Shown here one piece after another: positions 33,119 to 44,425 of a DNA stretch of 64,000 nucleotides (its first letter is position 1; each line of letters opens with the position of its first letter). The stretch is from Megaleporinus macrocephalus (taxonomy: Eukaryota; Chordata; Actinopteri; Characiformes; Anostomidae). The notes beneath the pieces are model-generated. The model was not told the DNA's origin, ran no database searches, and worked only from the letters and a program-made list of their open reading frames with translations. The DNA lies in the NCBI GenBank assembly GCA_021613375.1, contig CM038704.1:2607647-2671646 (forward strand), given 5' to 3'. Both the position numbers and the translations under genes were made by a program.

Positions 33119-33479
33119 GGACCTTTTGATTTCCACTGATCTACAGAGCTTCAAAGATCAGACCTTGACTGTTGTTGTTGTTTACTGTTGTTATCTCTGA
33201 TTTTCTCAAGAAAACACAATAAACACTTACTCTGGTTCTCCTGAACTCCGGCACAGGAGAGCTTTCCAGCAAGCCAGAGTAGGGTGCGCCCAAGTCGGAT
33301 GCAAATTTGCAAGATTCCGTATCTACAGTTTCCTGGAAGCTGATCCAGAGCTCGTTGGAAAGGGCCCATCACAACAGAGTTTGGCTCCGTCACAGGATTT
33401 CAAAGCCACTTGTTGTCGTTGGGGTTTTATTTGTGACATCAACAGCAACGATTTCCACTTTCATCACCGCTCAACCTCA
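33119..33479. other. Unassigned DNA
   Basis: No tandem repeat. Both strands are open for 63-80 codons around 33151-33498 but I see no domain, and no splice pair I trust. Confidence 0.35.
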
Positions 33480-33665
33480 GTCAGACCTACAGCCTTGAGG
33501 TGTCTTCTCACAGTGGAAGGATGCACAGAAACACCTGCAGACGTTCTCAGATACAAGCTTCAAGTGCTGCATATTTAATAGGGACAGTGTTGGTGGTCCA
33601 CCAGGTGTTCCAGATGGTTGCCAGGGGTCTTATTTCGGAGAAACACCACCTGAAAGATGAATAAC
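33480..33665 (-). mobile_element. Tc1-like remnant, reverse orientation
   Basis: TTGAGGTGTCTTCTCACAGT, GGAAGGATGCACAGAAACAC and GACAGTGTTGGTGGTCCACC are the reverse of the family seen at 29580 and 38700. Short and broken. Confidence 0.6.
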
Positions 33666-34929
33666 ATTCCATGGCTGGAAATGAAATAAATGAAGGGGGT
33701 TCTCAGACTTCTGCCCACTAATGTATGTGTATGTGTGACAGCTTTGCACTGGCTGCTGGGGCTGGATGCACAATCACGCTGTGCATGTGTCATCCGCATG
33801 TAATCCACACCAGCCGGCCGCTGAATGCCGGGCCGCAGGGGGCGCGGGGGACAGCGTGGGAGGTGACGAGCTGACACACTTAGCCATGGACATGTAAGGA
33901 GATATGCTTTCATACACCACGTCCCAAAGGCCACTGCTCTGTGTGTGTGTGTGTGTGTGTGAGCAGAGTGGTGCATACGGACATTGAAAGTGTGACACAA
34001 CCAAGAACTAAGCTTTAACAGACATGAGATCAAAGCATTCACTGTATAGCAGTTGTTTAAAGACCTCCATCAAATTACATGTCTTGTTGATCCTCTATAG
34101 ACTTTTGATGAATTTAAAGGGAACCCCGGCTGGTAACACTTGTAAGCCTTAATATGTTGTAATGACTCTAAATTATTAAGACACGTCATAAAAAAGTATC
34201 AGATTCATTAATAAATTCACGCTTTTATTATAAATATTGAACATGTGGACGCAATGCCTGCTGGGTAGATGAGGTCAGATGGTTTCAGGTCTGAACTGGA
34301 CTGTGGTGTGAAGGAGTGAGTGTTAGTTACTAACCTAGCTTAAAGAAAACCATGTACATTGTGTTGTTGATGTAGTTTCAGTGAAAGGCAGTGTGAAGAC
34401 TGATATTAGTCTAAACAGCTTTACAAACATAAACAAGGAGAATAGTTAGTGAAGCAGCGTGTGGACCAACACAGCTACCCAAAGACCCCCGCTCTGCTCT
34501 CCTCACTTCAGTCTGGATGAGTGTGAGTGGTTCAGTAGACCACCACTGGTGAGAGACTTGATGGAGGCTGTTGGTTTTAAGCGGAGACTAAAACACAATG
34601 CAGTGCCACAGTTTCCCCACACAGGAAGTCCAGAAGCTCCAGATTATGGAGAACCGCGAGAAGAACCGTGAACAAGAACATGCGCTGGACTCTCTCCTGA
34701 GAACGTTTAGCGTTAGCGTCAGCTGCTTCTCCTCGTTTGTGGATCCTGAAGGTGAAAGTAGAGTCTTAGTAGTGAACATACTACTTCACTAATAAAGGAG
34801 TGTGAAGCTCAGAGACACTCCCGTTCAGTGTATCTAGCTGTTTACTGAGTGTGAATGTTTCCTGCTAGAAAGTGGAGCTCCTTTAACAGACACTCTCCTT
34901 CTCCGTCAACACCAACACACAGCTTCACA
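33666..34929. other. Mostly unassigned DNA with a GT run
   Basis: A (GT)n run lies at 33941-33961. 34440-34800 has overlapping short frames but no recognisable protein. AT-rich segments alternate with ordinary sequence. Confidence 0.35.
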
Positions 34930-35345
34930 ACAACTCCAGCACTGTGTGACAATTCTTGGGTAAGGCTCCTAACACAATGGGTTTGAGGAGCATTCTGAAG
35001 TGTTCAGAAGAATGGTGTGGCCCACATGGGACCTGTTAAGCATTTGTGGTGCTTGAGATGCTGCACCTCTGACACAGCTGTGGGTGGCTGTCCAGACGCC
35101 GCGGCTCAACATCCCTCCAGACGTCTTGTGGAATCGATGCCACCTTGTCGATCTGCTGCAGTTCACCGGGTTAGAGGGGGCCTACACTATACTAGTTCCT
35201 GTCCAAGAACTTTTGGCACCTCTGTGTATATAGTTTAACAGGCATGTACTGCAGGTAGAGAATGTGTTCATTTATATTCGCTTAACAATAAACAAAGCAT
35301 CTCATTTGACTGGGCGCGTCTAATGTTTGCATACGACTGTAGATC
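34930..35345. mobile_element. DNA-transposon-like fragment
   Basis: Contains CATCCCTCCAGACGTCTTGT, CTGCTGCAGTTCACCGGGTT and a terminal GTTTGCATACGACTGTA, phrases I associate with decayed fish DNA transposons. Family not determined and no intact frame. Confidence 0.4.
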
Positions 35346-35422
35346 TGATAGACAGCAGAACTTCTTCTACACTGAGGTAGCAGCTTCTACTCTTCATAGG
35401 AGGTTTTACATTAAATACAGGA

Positions 35423-35905
35423 ACATTGCTGTGAGGATTTGATTGAGTGTTAGTGAGGTCAGGTACTGATGTTGGAACATTGCTGTGAGGATTTGATTGA
35501 GTGTTAGTGAGGTCAGGTACTGATGTTGGAACATTGCTGTGAGGATTTGATTGAGTGTTAGTGAGGTCAGGTACTGATGTTGAACATTGCTGTGAGGATT
35601 TGATTGAGTGTTAGTGAGGTCAGGTACTGATGTTGAACATTGCTGTGAGGATTTGATTGAGAGTTAATGAGGTTAGGTACTGATGTTGAACATTGCTGTG
35701 AGGATTTGATTGAGTGTTAGTGAGGTCAGGTACTGATGTTGAACATTGCTGTGAGGATTTGATTGAGAGTTAATGAGGTCAGGTACTGATGTTGAACATT
35801 GCTGTGAGGATTTGATTGAGTGTTAGTGAGGTCAGGTACTGATGTTGAACATTGTTGTGAGGATTTGATTGTACATGGCGAGGTCAGGTCAAGTACTGAT
35901 GTTGA
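35423..35905 (+). repeat. 53-54-bp minisatellite
   Basis: Nine copies of a unit starting ACATTGCTGTGAGGATTTGA and ending CAGGTACTGATGTTGGA. Unit starts at 35423, 35477 and 35531, then 53-bp spacing. The last copy is diverged. Confidence 0.93.
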
Positions 35906-36306
35906 ATGAGTAGAGCCGAAGTATTGGGCAATTTTTTCCATAAACTAAGTTGTTTTGTTTTTGGCCTGGAAGGTTTGGAAGTTTTTTAAAGCACCTATAA
36001 ACTTAAAAACAAACTAATTACTCTTATTATTTTTTAATAACAAAGACCTCCCAGTCCACACAGTCAACAAAAACAGTTTTAAACTAATTGTTTCTGTGAT
36101 GTCACAAAAGCAAACTCGTTTAGATATATCCACCTAACAGCTTTTTCCTCAGAGCTGTTACTCTCAGTAACCAGTAGGTCACCCTACACTTCAAACTCAG
36201 ACTCAAACTGGACCTCACTGTATTACAGGAACTCCTTTCTAACACAATGCTTATCATAGCTGTACAGATTCTGTACGTAACAGCTCTTATACTACACGTC
36301 TACTCA
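35906..36306. other. Unassigned AT-rich DNA
   Basis: No gene, array or element recognised. Confidence 0.4.
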
Positions 36307-37165
36307 CTCACAGTGCCTTGCAAAAGTATTCGGCCCCCTTAAACTTTTCAACCTTTTGCCACATTTCAGGATTCAAACATAAAGATAAGAAATTGTAATT
36401 TTTTTGTGAGGAATCAACAACAAGTGGGGCACAATCGTGAAGTGGAACTAAATTTATTGGATATTTTAAACGTTTTTTAGAAATAAAAAAATGCGTTAAT
36501 ACTTTGTAGTGCCACCTTTTGCTGTGATTCCAGTCGCTCGGGGTATGTCTTTATCAGTTTTGCCGCGAGAGACTGAAATTTTTGCCCATTCTTCCTTACA
36601 AAACAGCTGGAGCTCAGTGAGGTTGGATGGAGAGCGTTTGTGAGCAGCAGTTTTCAGATCTTTCCACAGATTCTCGATTAGATTCAGGTCTGGACTTTGA
36701 CTTGGCCATTCTAACACCTGGATACGTTGATTTGTGAACCGTTCTATTGTAGATTTTACTTTATGTTTTGGATCATTGTCTTGTTGGAAGATAAATCTCT
36801 GTTCCAGTCTCAGGACTTTTGCAGACTTCAACAGGTTTTCTTCCAGAATGGTCCTGTATTTGGCTCCATCCATCAATTTGAACCATCTTTCCGTCCCTGC
36901 TGAAGAAAAGCAGGTCGAAACCATGATGCTGCCACCACCACGTTTGTCAGTGGGGATGGTGTGTTCAGAGTGATGAGCTGTGTTGCTTTCGTGCCAAACA
37001 TAACGTTTTGTGGCCTAAAAGTTTGATTTTGGTTTCATATGAGCAGAGCACCTTCTTCCACATGTTTGGTGTGTCTCCCAGGTGGCTCGAGGCAAACTTT
37101 AAATGAGACTTGTTGGATTTCTTCAACACAAAGCAGATGTGACATATATCAACACATATATACAC
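36307..37165 (-). pseudogene. Tc1-like transposase fossil, C-terminal two-thirds
   Basis: In reverse, 37165-36965 reads LKFASSHLGDTPNMWKKVL and SYETKIKLLGH, matching the segment around the first catalytic Asp (the usual SDETK is SYETK here, so that Asp is lost). After a frameshift, 36924-36496 continues with QQDNDPKH (36762-36782) and WPSQSPDLNLIENLWKDLK, which supplies the second Asp and the Glu, and ends in KGGTTKY. The N-terminal DNA-binding part is absent. Downstream, 36307-36495 holds CAGTGCCTTGCAAAAGTATT, a transposon-end-like sequence. Frameshift and lost Asp mean it is inactive. Confidence 0.85.
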
Positions 37166-37894
37166 AGATATTCATATATATCTCATTAATTACTCTTATT
37201 ATTTCTTATTCTTCATTCTATTTATAGTATTCTATTCTATTTACACTGTCTCTTAGTGTAATATTGTTTTTGTTACATGTCATACACTTGGCAAAACAAA
37301 TGAATCTGATTCTCTAGGAAGAATTTCCAGTTTCAAAGCCTCTGAAGGCTTTCTAAATGAAGCAGCCAACCAGAACAGGCCTCATTTACATATCCCAGAC
37401 ACAGTAACATAAACAGCCTGTTTACATCTGTAGAAAAGGGTTATGCCAAAATGAATCATGGGCTATTATTGACCCACAACACCACAGAACTGTAATAATT
37501 TGACATCAACATATAAAATAATGAAGAGCAAGATGTAGTATGTGGGCCCTTTAAGGTGACTCCACACAGTGAGCCCATTTACATGTACCAAATAATCCAA
37601 TAAGTGCAGAAAACCAGATCTCAGCAATAATCACTCCAACACATTTTCAAGCACTTAAGTAATCTGATAACGGAGGAATTGTGGGTCTACACGGGTCACT
37701 CGGTAATCTGATTTCAACACGCCGCACGCACATCTACATCAGCCGTACAGCCCATCAATAAACACAGGAAGCGGTAGAGGAAGCGTGTACATACAATAGC
37801 TGTACAGTCCCAAGCTTTATCTCACTCTGCACTACCTCCCAAATTACATCTGCTAACAAATACAATACAAATACTGAGTACCAAGTAGGAAAGA

Positions 37895-37896
<2 letters not shown>
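37166..37896. other. Unassigned AT-rich DNA
   Basis: Includes CCAACCAGAACAGGCCTCAT and TTTACATATCCC (37377-37402), a phrase shared by several fish short elements. No gene. Confidence 0.4.

Positions 37897-37957
<61 letters not shown>
37897..37957. repeat. (AT)n microsatellite
   Basis: About 30 AT dinucleotides next to the foldback element. A second short TA run is at 38633-38651 on its other side. Confidence 0.97.
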
Positions 37958-37963
<6 letters not shown>

Positions 37964-37965
37964 CA

Positions 37966-38605
37966 CACTCACTGTCCACTGTATCAGCTCCACTGACCAT
38001 ACAGGAGCTCCACTTACAGACTGTAGTTCATCTGATTCTCTGTATACTTTATTACTCTGTTCTTTAATGATCAGGACCCCCACAGGACCACCACAGAGCA
38101 GATACTATTACGGAGGTGGATCATTCTCAGCACTGGAGTGTTTAAACACTGTGTCCACTCACTGTCCACTCTATTAGACACTCCTACTACTTGCTGGTCC
38201 ACCTTGTAGATGTAAAGTCAGAGACAGTAGCTCATCTGCTGCTGCACAGTTTGTGTTCCTCTAGTTCTTCATCAGTGGACACAGGACGCCGCCCACAGGA
38301 CACTGCTGTCTGGATAGTTTTGGTTGGTGGACGATTCTCAGTTTACACACTCCAGCAGCAGCACTGCTGTGTCTGATCCACTCACACCAGCACAACACAC
38401 ACTACTAACACACCACCACCACGTCAGTGTCACTGCAGTGCTGAGAATGACCCACCTCCCTAATAGTATCTGCTCTGTGGTGGTCCTGTGGGGGTCCTGA
38501 TCATTAAAGAACAGAGTAATAAAGTATACAGAGAATCAGATGAACTACAGTCTGTAAGTGGAGCTCCTGTATGGTCAGTGGAGCTGATACAGTGGACAGT
38601 GAGTG
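37966..38605. mobile_element. Foldback element with 175-bp inverted arms
   Basis: 37966-38140 is the exact reverse complement of 38431-38605 except at three positions (38111, 38120 and 38136 in the left arm), giving 172 of 175. Outer ends read CACTCACTGTCCACTGTATC. The 290-bp centre has no transposase frame. It is flanked on both sides by TA runs, suggesting insertion into a TA-rich site. I find no short target duplication beyond the TA context. It is a nonautonomous inverted-repeat transposon of unassigned superfamily. Confidence 0.9.
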
Positions 38606-38699
38606 GAGATATATGGAGGTGGCTTTCATGTTATTTATATATATATATATAGACAGAGAGCACTGCCTGTGTCATGTTTGTTGTAGTTATGTCTTGTTG

Positions 38700-39130
38700 A
38701 CTATGAGTCAACATGCCAACATTCCTTACAACCCACAAACTCAGATCACACAGGAGATCTGAGGAGATTAGATTGAAGATAAGCCACTTAAAACAGAAAG
38801 AGGAAGTCAAAGCTGAACAAACAGCAGTTTCTCGAACTGGAGTTGAAGAAACACTACAGAGAAAACTGGATTCCAACAACCACCTAGAAGTCCTGCTAGA
38901 CCCACCAACACTGTCCTCCCATCAGATAAACAGCACTTTGATCTCTGAGAGAGAGAGGAGAACATCAAGCTGCTTCAGATCTCAGAACATGCACATGTGT
39001 TTCTGTCCATCCTTCCGCTGTGAGAAGACACCTCAACACTAGGGGGTCCGGAAGGATCTCTAGCTGATCAAGAAGCTGTTCCCAGAACGCTGGACTGACC
39101 ACCCCAGGGTCCAGAACCTGAACACGTGTA
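38700..39130 (+). mobile_element. Tc1-like transposon remnant
   Basis: Contains CCAACAACCACCTAGAAGTC, GAGAACATCAAGCTGCTTCA and CTTCCGCTGTGAGAAGACAC (SAVRRHLN-like), followed by a GACTGACCACCCCAGGGTCC stretch. Same family as 29580-30110. Broken by stops. Confidence 0.65.
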
Positions 39131-39600
39131 CTTGTACACTAAGAAGCAGGAAATACTAAACCAGCTTCCAAGTGAGTCTCCTGACTCCACCCTCAGTTAC
39201 ATCACTGTGCCATCCAGATGGACCAGCATTGAGACAGGATGGGACTGTTCCAGCTCACACCCACTTTACATAAAGACTCAGTCAGAGACTGCCTCAGTCA
39301 GAGACTGCCTCAGTCATACACTGCCTCTACCTGTGCAGCTTCTAAAGCTTTACCATCCAGAGTTCAAACAGAGACTCTTTTCTTTGGTGTTTAGTTTATT
39401 AAACTGTAAATACTGTTTGATCAGAGGAGGACGGGTCTCCCCTCGTGATTCTTGGTTCCTCCCAAGGTTTCTTCCTCCAGTCTGAGGGAGGTGATCTTGC
39501 CACTGTTGCCTCTAGCTTCCTCACTGGGGGGTATATGTTGTAACTGTCTGTTTCGGTAAAGCTATACAAATAAACTTGAATTGAATTGAATTGAAAAGCT
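39131..39600 (+). mobile_element. LINE-like 3' tail
   Basis: GGTTCCTCCCAAGGTTTCTT (39446), CTTGCCACTGTTGCCTCTAG and AGCTATACAAATAAACTTGA end in (ATTGA)n at 39580-39597. A short tandem 3' repeat is a hallmark of some fish LINEs. Family not established. No reverse transcriptase frame is present. Confidence 0.55.
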
Positions 39601-40752
39601 GCAGGTAAAGAGCAGACACACTCAACCCTGTTTTGAAAGGTGGTCTCTGACTTTTGCACAGCTCTACCGATGCCCCCCCCCCGGGCCCCGATTCTGCTCT
39701 CTGCCTCTCAGAGCCACTCCAGACGTGCCACTGCTTGGCGCAAGGCATCATTAGAGCGCGTGTTTCTGAGTGCTGGGGTCTACGGGTCAGCACTCGGGTG
39801 GCCACGCGGCTGCATAAACACAGCCTTCGCTCTTCGTCTCGCGGCTCGTGACGCTCGGCGGCGCTTTGAAGGAGAGAAGTGTGGCAGGAGAAATGTAAAT
39901 ACTTGGCTGGAGAAGAATGCGGGCTCCTCCGAGCGCAGCCGTACGTCACGTCTTTCTTGAAGCGCTCAGGTTTATCAGTTCACTTCAGGTCTCAGGAAGC
40001 AGTTTAAAGGGTGGGAAGTAGGAGAGAGAGAGAGAGATAGAGGGTGAGATAAGTAGAGAGAGAGAGAGAGCTGGTCTGCTATCTTTCTTTCCTCTCCCAG
40101 CTGTTGTGCTTCTGTCTTGCAGAAGAAGCTGGTGCTGAAATATTAATCATCTCTGACAGCTGTTTAAAATACGAAAACAAACAGAGTGAGTTTTGGGCCT
40201 TTGTTGGAGTGACTGCTTCAGGATGCTGCTGAGGAGGGGTGAGCGCCGCATCGCTGCTTAAACGAGGGTATTTAGGGTAAAAAATGATTAAGCAGCCGTT
40301 TATTAATTTCAGCCGGCGCTTGATGGATTTTAAGCGGATTGCTGGAGAATTAGTTAAGCGTTCCCAGTTTAATGCGCATCCTCTCGGGAGCAGGGAATCA
40401 CTTCGCTAGACCAAACAATGGCGGCGAACTCCAACTGTTGAGGAGCAACTTGACACTCCGGCTAATTGCTGTGCAGCACAGGAAGCCTGTGTAATCTAAG
40501 AGGACCTGAGTGGACACAGTGGTGAGCACAGCTTGGGTAACTACAGTCAAACGGTTTGAAATAGGCTGCCACAGCATGAACTGCTGCTGTAGAGATTTTC
40601 CACATAGGGGGCGCTATCACAATCTCTAAGAACGTCTATGGTTTATGTCGTTTATGTTCACTTAACATCAGTTTAACTGAGAACCTCAGAACTTCCTGGT
40701 CCAGATTCTTGTAGCTGTAGTTTTAAACCTCTCACCAGTGACTAGTCACATC
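39601..40752. other. Unique block, candidate regulatory DNA
   Basis: 39660-39960 is CpG-containing. 40020-40068 has GA runs. 40260-40410 (AAAAATGATTAAGCAGCCGT, GAATTAGTTAAGCG, TTTAATGCGCATCC) has the look of a conserved developmental enhancer, with several TAAT/ATTA cores. No exon supported. Confidence 0.35.
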
Positions 40753-40985
40753 ACCCCCAGACCAACTGTTCACTCTACAATACTCACTCCTACCAAGCGC
40801 ACGAGGGTGAAGCAGCTCCTTCACCAGTTTTCCTGTTTCCACCTTAAACAGTGCAGTAGGAGCCAGAACGTACCTGCAGCTCCATTTAAGGTGGAAACAG
40901 GAGAACTGGTGAAGGAGAAGCTGAGCTGATGGTGCTGGTGGTCAGTAGGAGTGAGTATTGTAGTGTGTAAGGGTGATCTGGGGGT
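40753..40985. repeat. Inverted repeat, about 100-bp arms
   Basis: 40753-40848 pairs with 40885-40985. Shared segments are TACAATACTCACTCCTAC, CTCCTTCACCAGTTTTCCTG and TTTCCACCTTAAA. The 36-bp spacer contains GTGCAGTAGGAGCCAGAACG. The inner motif matches the small inverted repeat at 19203-19270. Confidence 0.8.
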
Positions 40986-41166
40986 AAACACTGGTGGTCA
41001 GTAGGAGTCAGTGTTGTAGTATGTAAGGGTGATCTGGGGGTAAACACTGGTGGTCAGTAGGAATGAGTATTGTAGTGTGTGAGGGTGATCTGGGGGTGAA
41101 CACTGGTGGTCAGTAGAAGTGAGTATTGTAGTGTGTAAGGGTGATCTGGGGGTGAACACTGGTGGC
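40938..41166 (+). repeat. 56-bp tandem repeat, four copies
   Basis: GTGGTCAGTAGGAGTGAGTA starts at 40938 and recurs at 40994, 41050 and 41106. The unit is the outer part of the right arm of the preceding inverted repeat, so one arm has been amplified. Confidence 0.9.
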
Positions 41167-41826
41167 CAATGAAATTCCAATGCTTTCCTAAGAAATCCAA
41201 TGCTTTCCTAAGAAATCCAATGCTTTCCTAAGAAATCCAATGCTTTCCTAAGAAATCCAATGCTGTCCAATGAAATCCAATGCTGTCCAATGAAATCAAA
41301 TGCTGTCTAATGAAATCTAATGCTGTCCAATGAAATCCAATGCTGTCCTAAGAAATCCAATGCTGTCTAATAAAATTCCAATGCTGTCCAAAGTAATCCA
41401 ATGCTGTCCAATGAAATCCAATGCTGTCCAATGAAATCCATAGCTGTCTAATGAAATCAAATGCTGTCTAATGAAATCCAATGCTGTCTAATGAAATCAA
41501 ATGCTGTCCTAAGAAATCCACTGCTGTCCAATGAAATCCAATTCTGTCCAATGAAAGCCAATGCTGTCCAATGAAATCCAATGCTGTCCTAAGAAATCCA
41601 ATGCTGTCTAATAAAATTCCAATGCTGTCCTAAGAAATCCAATGCTGTCTAATAAAATTCCAATGCTGTCCAATGAAATCCAATGCCGTCCAAAGAAATC
41701 CAATGCTGCCCTAAGAAATCCAATGCTGTCCAATGAAATCCAATGCTGTCCTAAGAAATCCAATGCTGTCCAATGAAATCCAATGTTGTCTAATGAAATC
41801 CAATGCTGTCCAATGAAATCCAATGG
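41167..41826 (+). repeat. 20-bp minisatellite
   Basis: About 33 copies of ATGCTGTCCAATGAAATCCA with CTTTCCTAAGAAATC variants on the left. The unit closely matches TGTCCAATGAAAATCA, the left end of the short element at 56393-56617. Confidence 0.93.
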
Positions 41827-42000
41827 CAACTTCACAGGAGAGGCCAAACCTGTCTTAGCTTCCAATGTAAGTCAATGGAAAAGAGCTGTCTTGGAGCTTT
41901 TCTATTAAATTTTAAACAAAGTAAACGACAGCTGTCGCGTTTAAATGATGTAGAAAAACAAAAATCGACAAACGTTTTTCTCTGAACGGCGACGACGCGT
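41827..42000 (+). mobile_element. Body of a TGTCCAATGAAA-type short element
   Basis: CTTCACAGGAGAGGCCAAAC, AAGTCAATGGAA, TTTCTATT, AAATGATGTAGAAAA and AAAATCGACAAA run in the same order as in 56393-56617. The right inverted end is not preserved. With the 20-bp array on its left it forms an expanded copy. Confidence 0.75.
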
Positions 42001-42540
42001 ACGTCTCTGCATATCTAAATTCTACAGCAGTGAAAATAAGAGGTTCTGCAGGTTCGGTTCCAGCTCAGCCCTGGAGCTCAGGCCTGTTCTCGTCCTGCTG
42101 AGCTCTTCTGTGTCCTGCTCCTGTACTAAACGAACACACGCAGTGCCAATTAGCGCGTATCAGAGAGGCTTCGTGGGTGCGTATCTGTGGAAGAGGACGC
42201 TCGGGGCCGTCTCCCACTCGCTGCGCCGAGCTCGCTCGCCCGGGCCTGATTTGAATACCTGCATCCCGAAGCTGGCTCCTTAACCATCGTTCCTGAGAAA
42301 CACACCTTGCATAACGCGAGCAGGTAAAAGGAAGTCGGGAGTTTTTTTTTCTCCACCTCTCCAACAACGCGCCCAGCGAGGAGAAGCACCCAGCAGACTG
42401 TAACCACACGTTCTGCATATGTTCTCCACCACTCGCTCCTACACGATCCAGACAACAGGGTGTAAATGGAAATGACTGCTGGAGCTCGAAGGTATTTTTG
42501 GCGCAGGTTTCCGAGTCGAGTGTGAAAAAAGAGAGAACAA
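42001..42540. other. CpG-richer unique block, candidate regulatory DNA
   Basis: Contains GTGCCAATTAGCGCGTATCA (42145) and many CpGs around 42180-42330. No repeat and no exon I can defend. Confidence 0.35.
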
Positions 42541-43039
42541 AGAAGAGATGGCACTGAGAGAGAGGGGGGGGAGTAAGAAACAGAAAGAGAGAGAGAGAGG
42601 GAGAGGAGTGTGAGAGAGAAAGAGGGAGAGAAAGAGAGAGAGAGGAAGATAGAGAAAGAGAGGAGGGGTGAGAGAAAGAAAGACAGAAAAGAGGGAGGGA
42701 GAGAAAGGGAGTGATATAGAGAGAGAGAGTGACAGGGGGGAAGTGAGAGAAAGAAAGAGACAGAAAGAGAGAGAGGGAAGGACGGAGAGAGAGATAAGCA
42801 AAGGAAGCGAGAGGGAGAGATAGACAGAAAGAGAGAAAGAGAAACAGAGAGAGGGAGTGAGAGATAGAGAGAGAGGGGGAGAGAGAGAGCGGGAGAAAGA
42901 GGGAGTGGGAGAAAGAGAGAAACAGAGAGGGAGAGAGCGCGAGAGAGAGAGAGCGGGAGAAAAAGGGAATGGGAGAGAGAGAGAGAGAGGGGGAGGGAGA
43001 TGGAGAGAGAGAGAGCGAAAGAGAGAGAGAAAGAGAGGG

Positions 43040-43099
<60 letters not shown>

Positions 43100-43199
43100 G
43101 AGAGACAGAGAGGGAGAGAGGGAGGGAGATGGAGAGAGAGAGAGAGAGAGAGAGAGAAAAGAGAGGGGAGAGAAAGAGAGAGAGAGAGAGAGAGAGGGG

Positions 43200-43241
<42 letters not shown>

Positions 43242-43306
43242 AAGAGAGAGAGAGAGAGAGAGTAAGAGAGAGGGAGAGAGGGAGAGAGAGAGAGAGAGAG
43301 GGGGGG

Positions 43307-43378
<72 letters not shown>

Positions 43379-43387
43379 GGGGGGGGG

Positions 43388-43427
<40 letters not shown>
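42541..43427 (+). repeat. Long GA-rich polypurine tract
   Basis: Almost 900 bases of GA/GGA/GAAA with very few pyrimidines. Long reverse Ser/Leu/Pro-rich frames (365-457 codons) and forward Arg/Glu frames are low-complexity artefacts. Pure purine runs with mirror symmetry can form triplex DNA. Confidence 0.96.
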
Positions 43428-43865
43428 CATAAAAGCAATTGTTTTGTACAGTCACTGGAGAAGGCAGGCAGGCCCTGGAGAGCCGCAGATTCATTTCTTC
43501 TGGAGGGCTATTCATCGGCTCAAGCACCAGAATCACTCCGCTCTCAGGACTGAGAGGATATTGAGCTTTCTATTAGTACCACGAGCAAGGCCTGCCGGGC
43601 GGGGCGGGAGCGCGGTGACGACACCGTCCTTGGTCTAGCAGCAATAAACCCACAGTAGGTCAGCCATGCACTGAGATAATGAGCTGTGCTGTGGGGGAGG
43701 CGTTCTAATGGCTCTAACTCGGTGGAGATAAACACAACCGACCGGGGGGGGGGGAGGATACCACCTTAAAAGCAGAGGCTTGTAACTAGTGCCGGTATTT
43801 AAATTCCCCTATCATGGAACACTGACCCAGAGCAAACTCATAAATGCTGCACCAGCTGGATGTTC
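43428..43865. other. Unique block, candidate regulatory DNA
   Basis: Contains AAAAGCAATTGTTTTGTACA, GGGCTATTCATCGGCTC and GATAATGAGCTGTG, plus a G-run at 43744-43754. No gene supported. Confidence 0.3.
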
Positions 43866-44425
43866 TACTGTCTGAGGAACCTGAGCTGATAGTGTAAAAG
43901 TCTTTATCTGATCAATAAGTGTATGTTCACCAGTAAGAACAGCAGATCTGATTAGAACTGATGTAAATAATCATACATACAATACAAAGTAACATGAATA
44001 TGTTATTGTGAGAGAAGTAGATCAGATCTTGATCCAGTTTGAAGAACAAAGTTAGGTTCCAGATTTCTCCTGGACGCCCCAGACATTGTATGAATGTGTT
44101 CAGTTCCTTCAGCAGCAAATCTTGATTTATCTTAATGAAGTACTGAGCAGTCAAAGCAGGTATTAGATGAGAACTGATAATAATACTGGGTTGTTTAGGA
44201 GAAGCTTGGAAAGGGTTAAGTAAACACACTGATGTAGGAAAAGCAGTAATTACTCTATTAATACTAATTAATATTTAATAATAAAGTGTTTACTGAGTAA
44301 TTAACAGCTTCCTATGATTATTTGTATCTGTTCCAATGATAACTGGTGTTCTTACAGGTAAACATACACTCATTGATCAGATAAAGAATCTATCAGCTTA
44401 GGAACATCAGACTTTTACACAGTAG
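43866..44425. mobile_element. Short element with shuffled inverted ends (contains dispersed repeat copy 2)
   Basis: 43866-43945 pairs inversely with 44343-44425 over CAGTAAGAAC, GTATGTT, CTTTATCTGATCAAT and CTGAGCTGATA. The GTGTAAAAGTC block sits inside in the left arm and outside in the right. The interior 43965-44235 is the near-identical partner of 15130-15425. No transposase frame. Superfamily unknown. Confidence 0.65.

Noticed and set aside
42065..43438. Reverse frames of 365-457 codons rich in Ser, Leu and Pro
   Set aside because: Translation of the long GA tract; low complexity in every frame.
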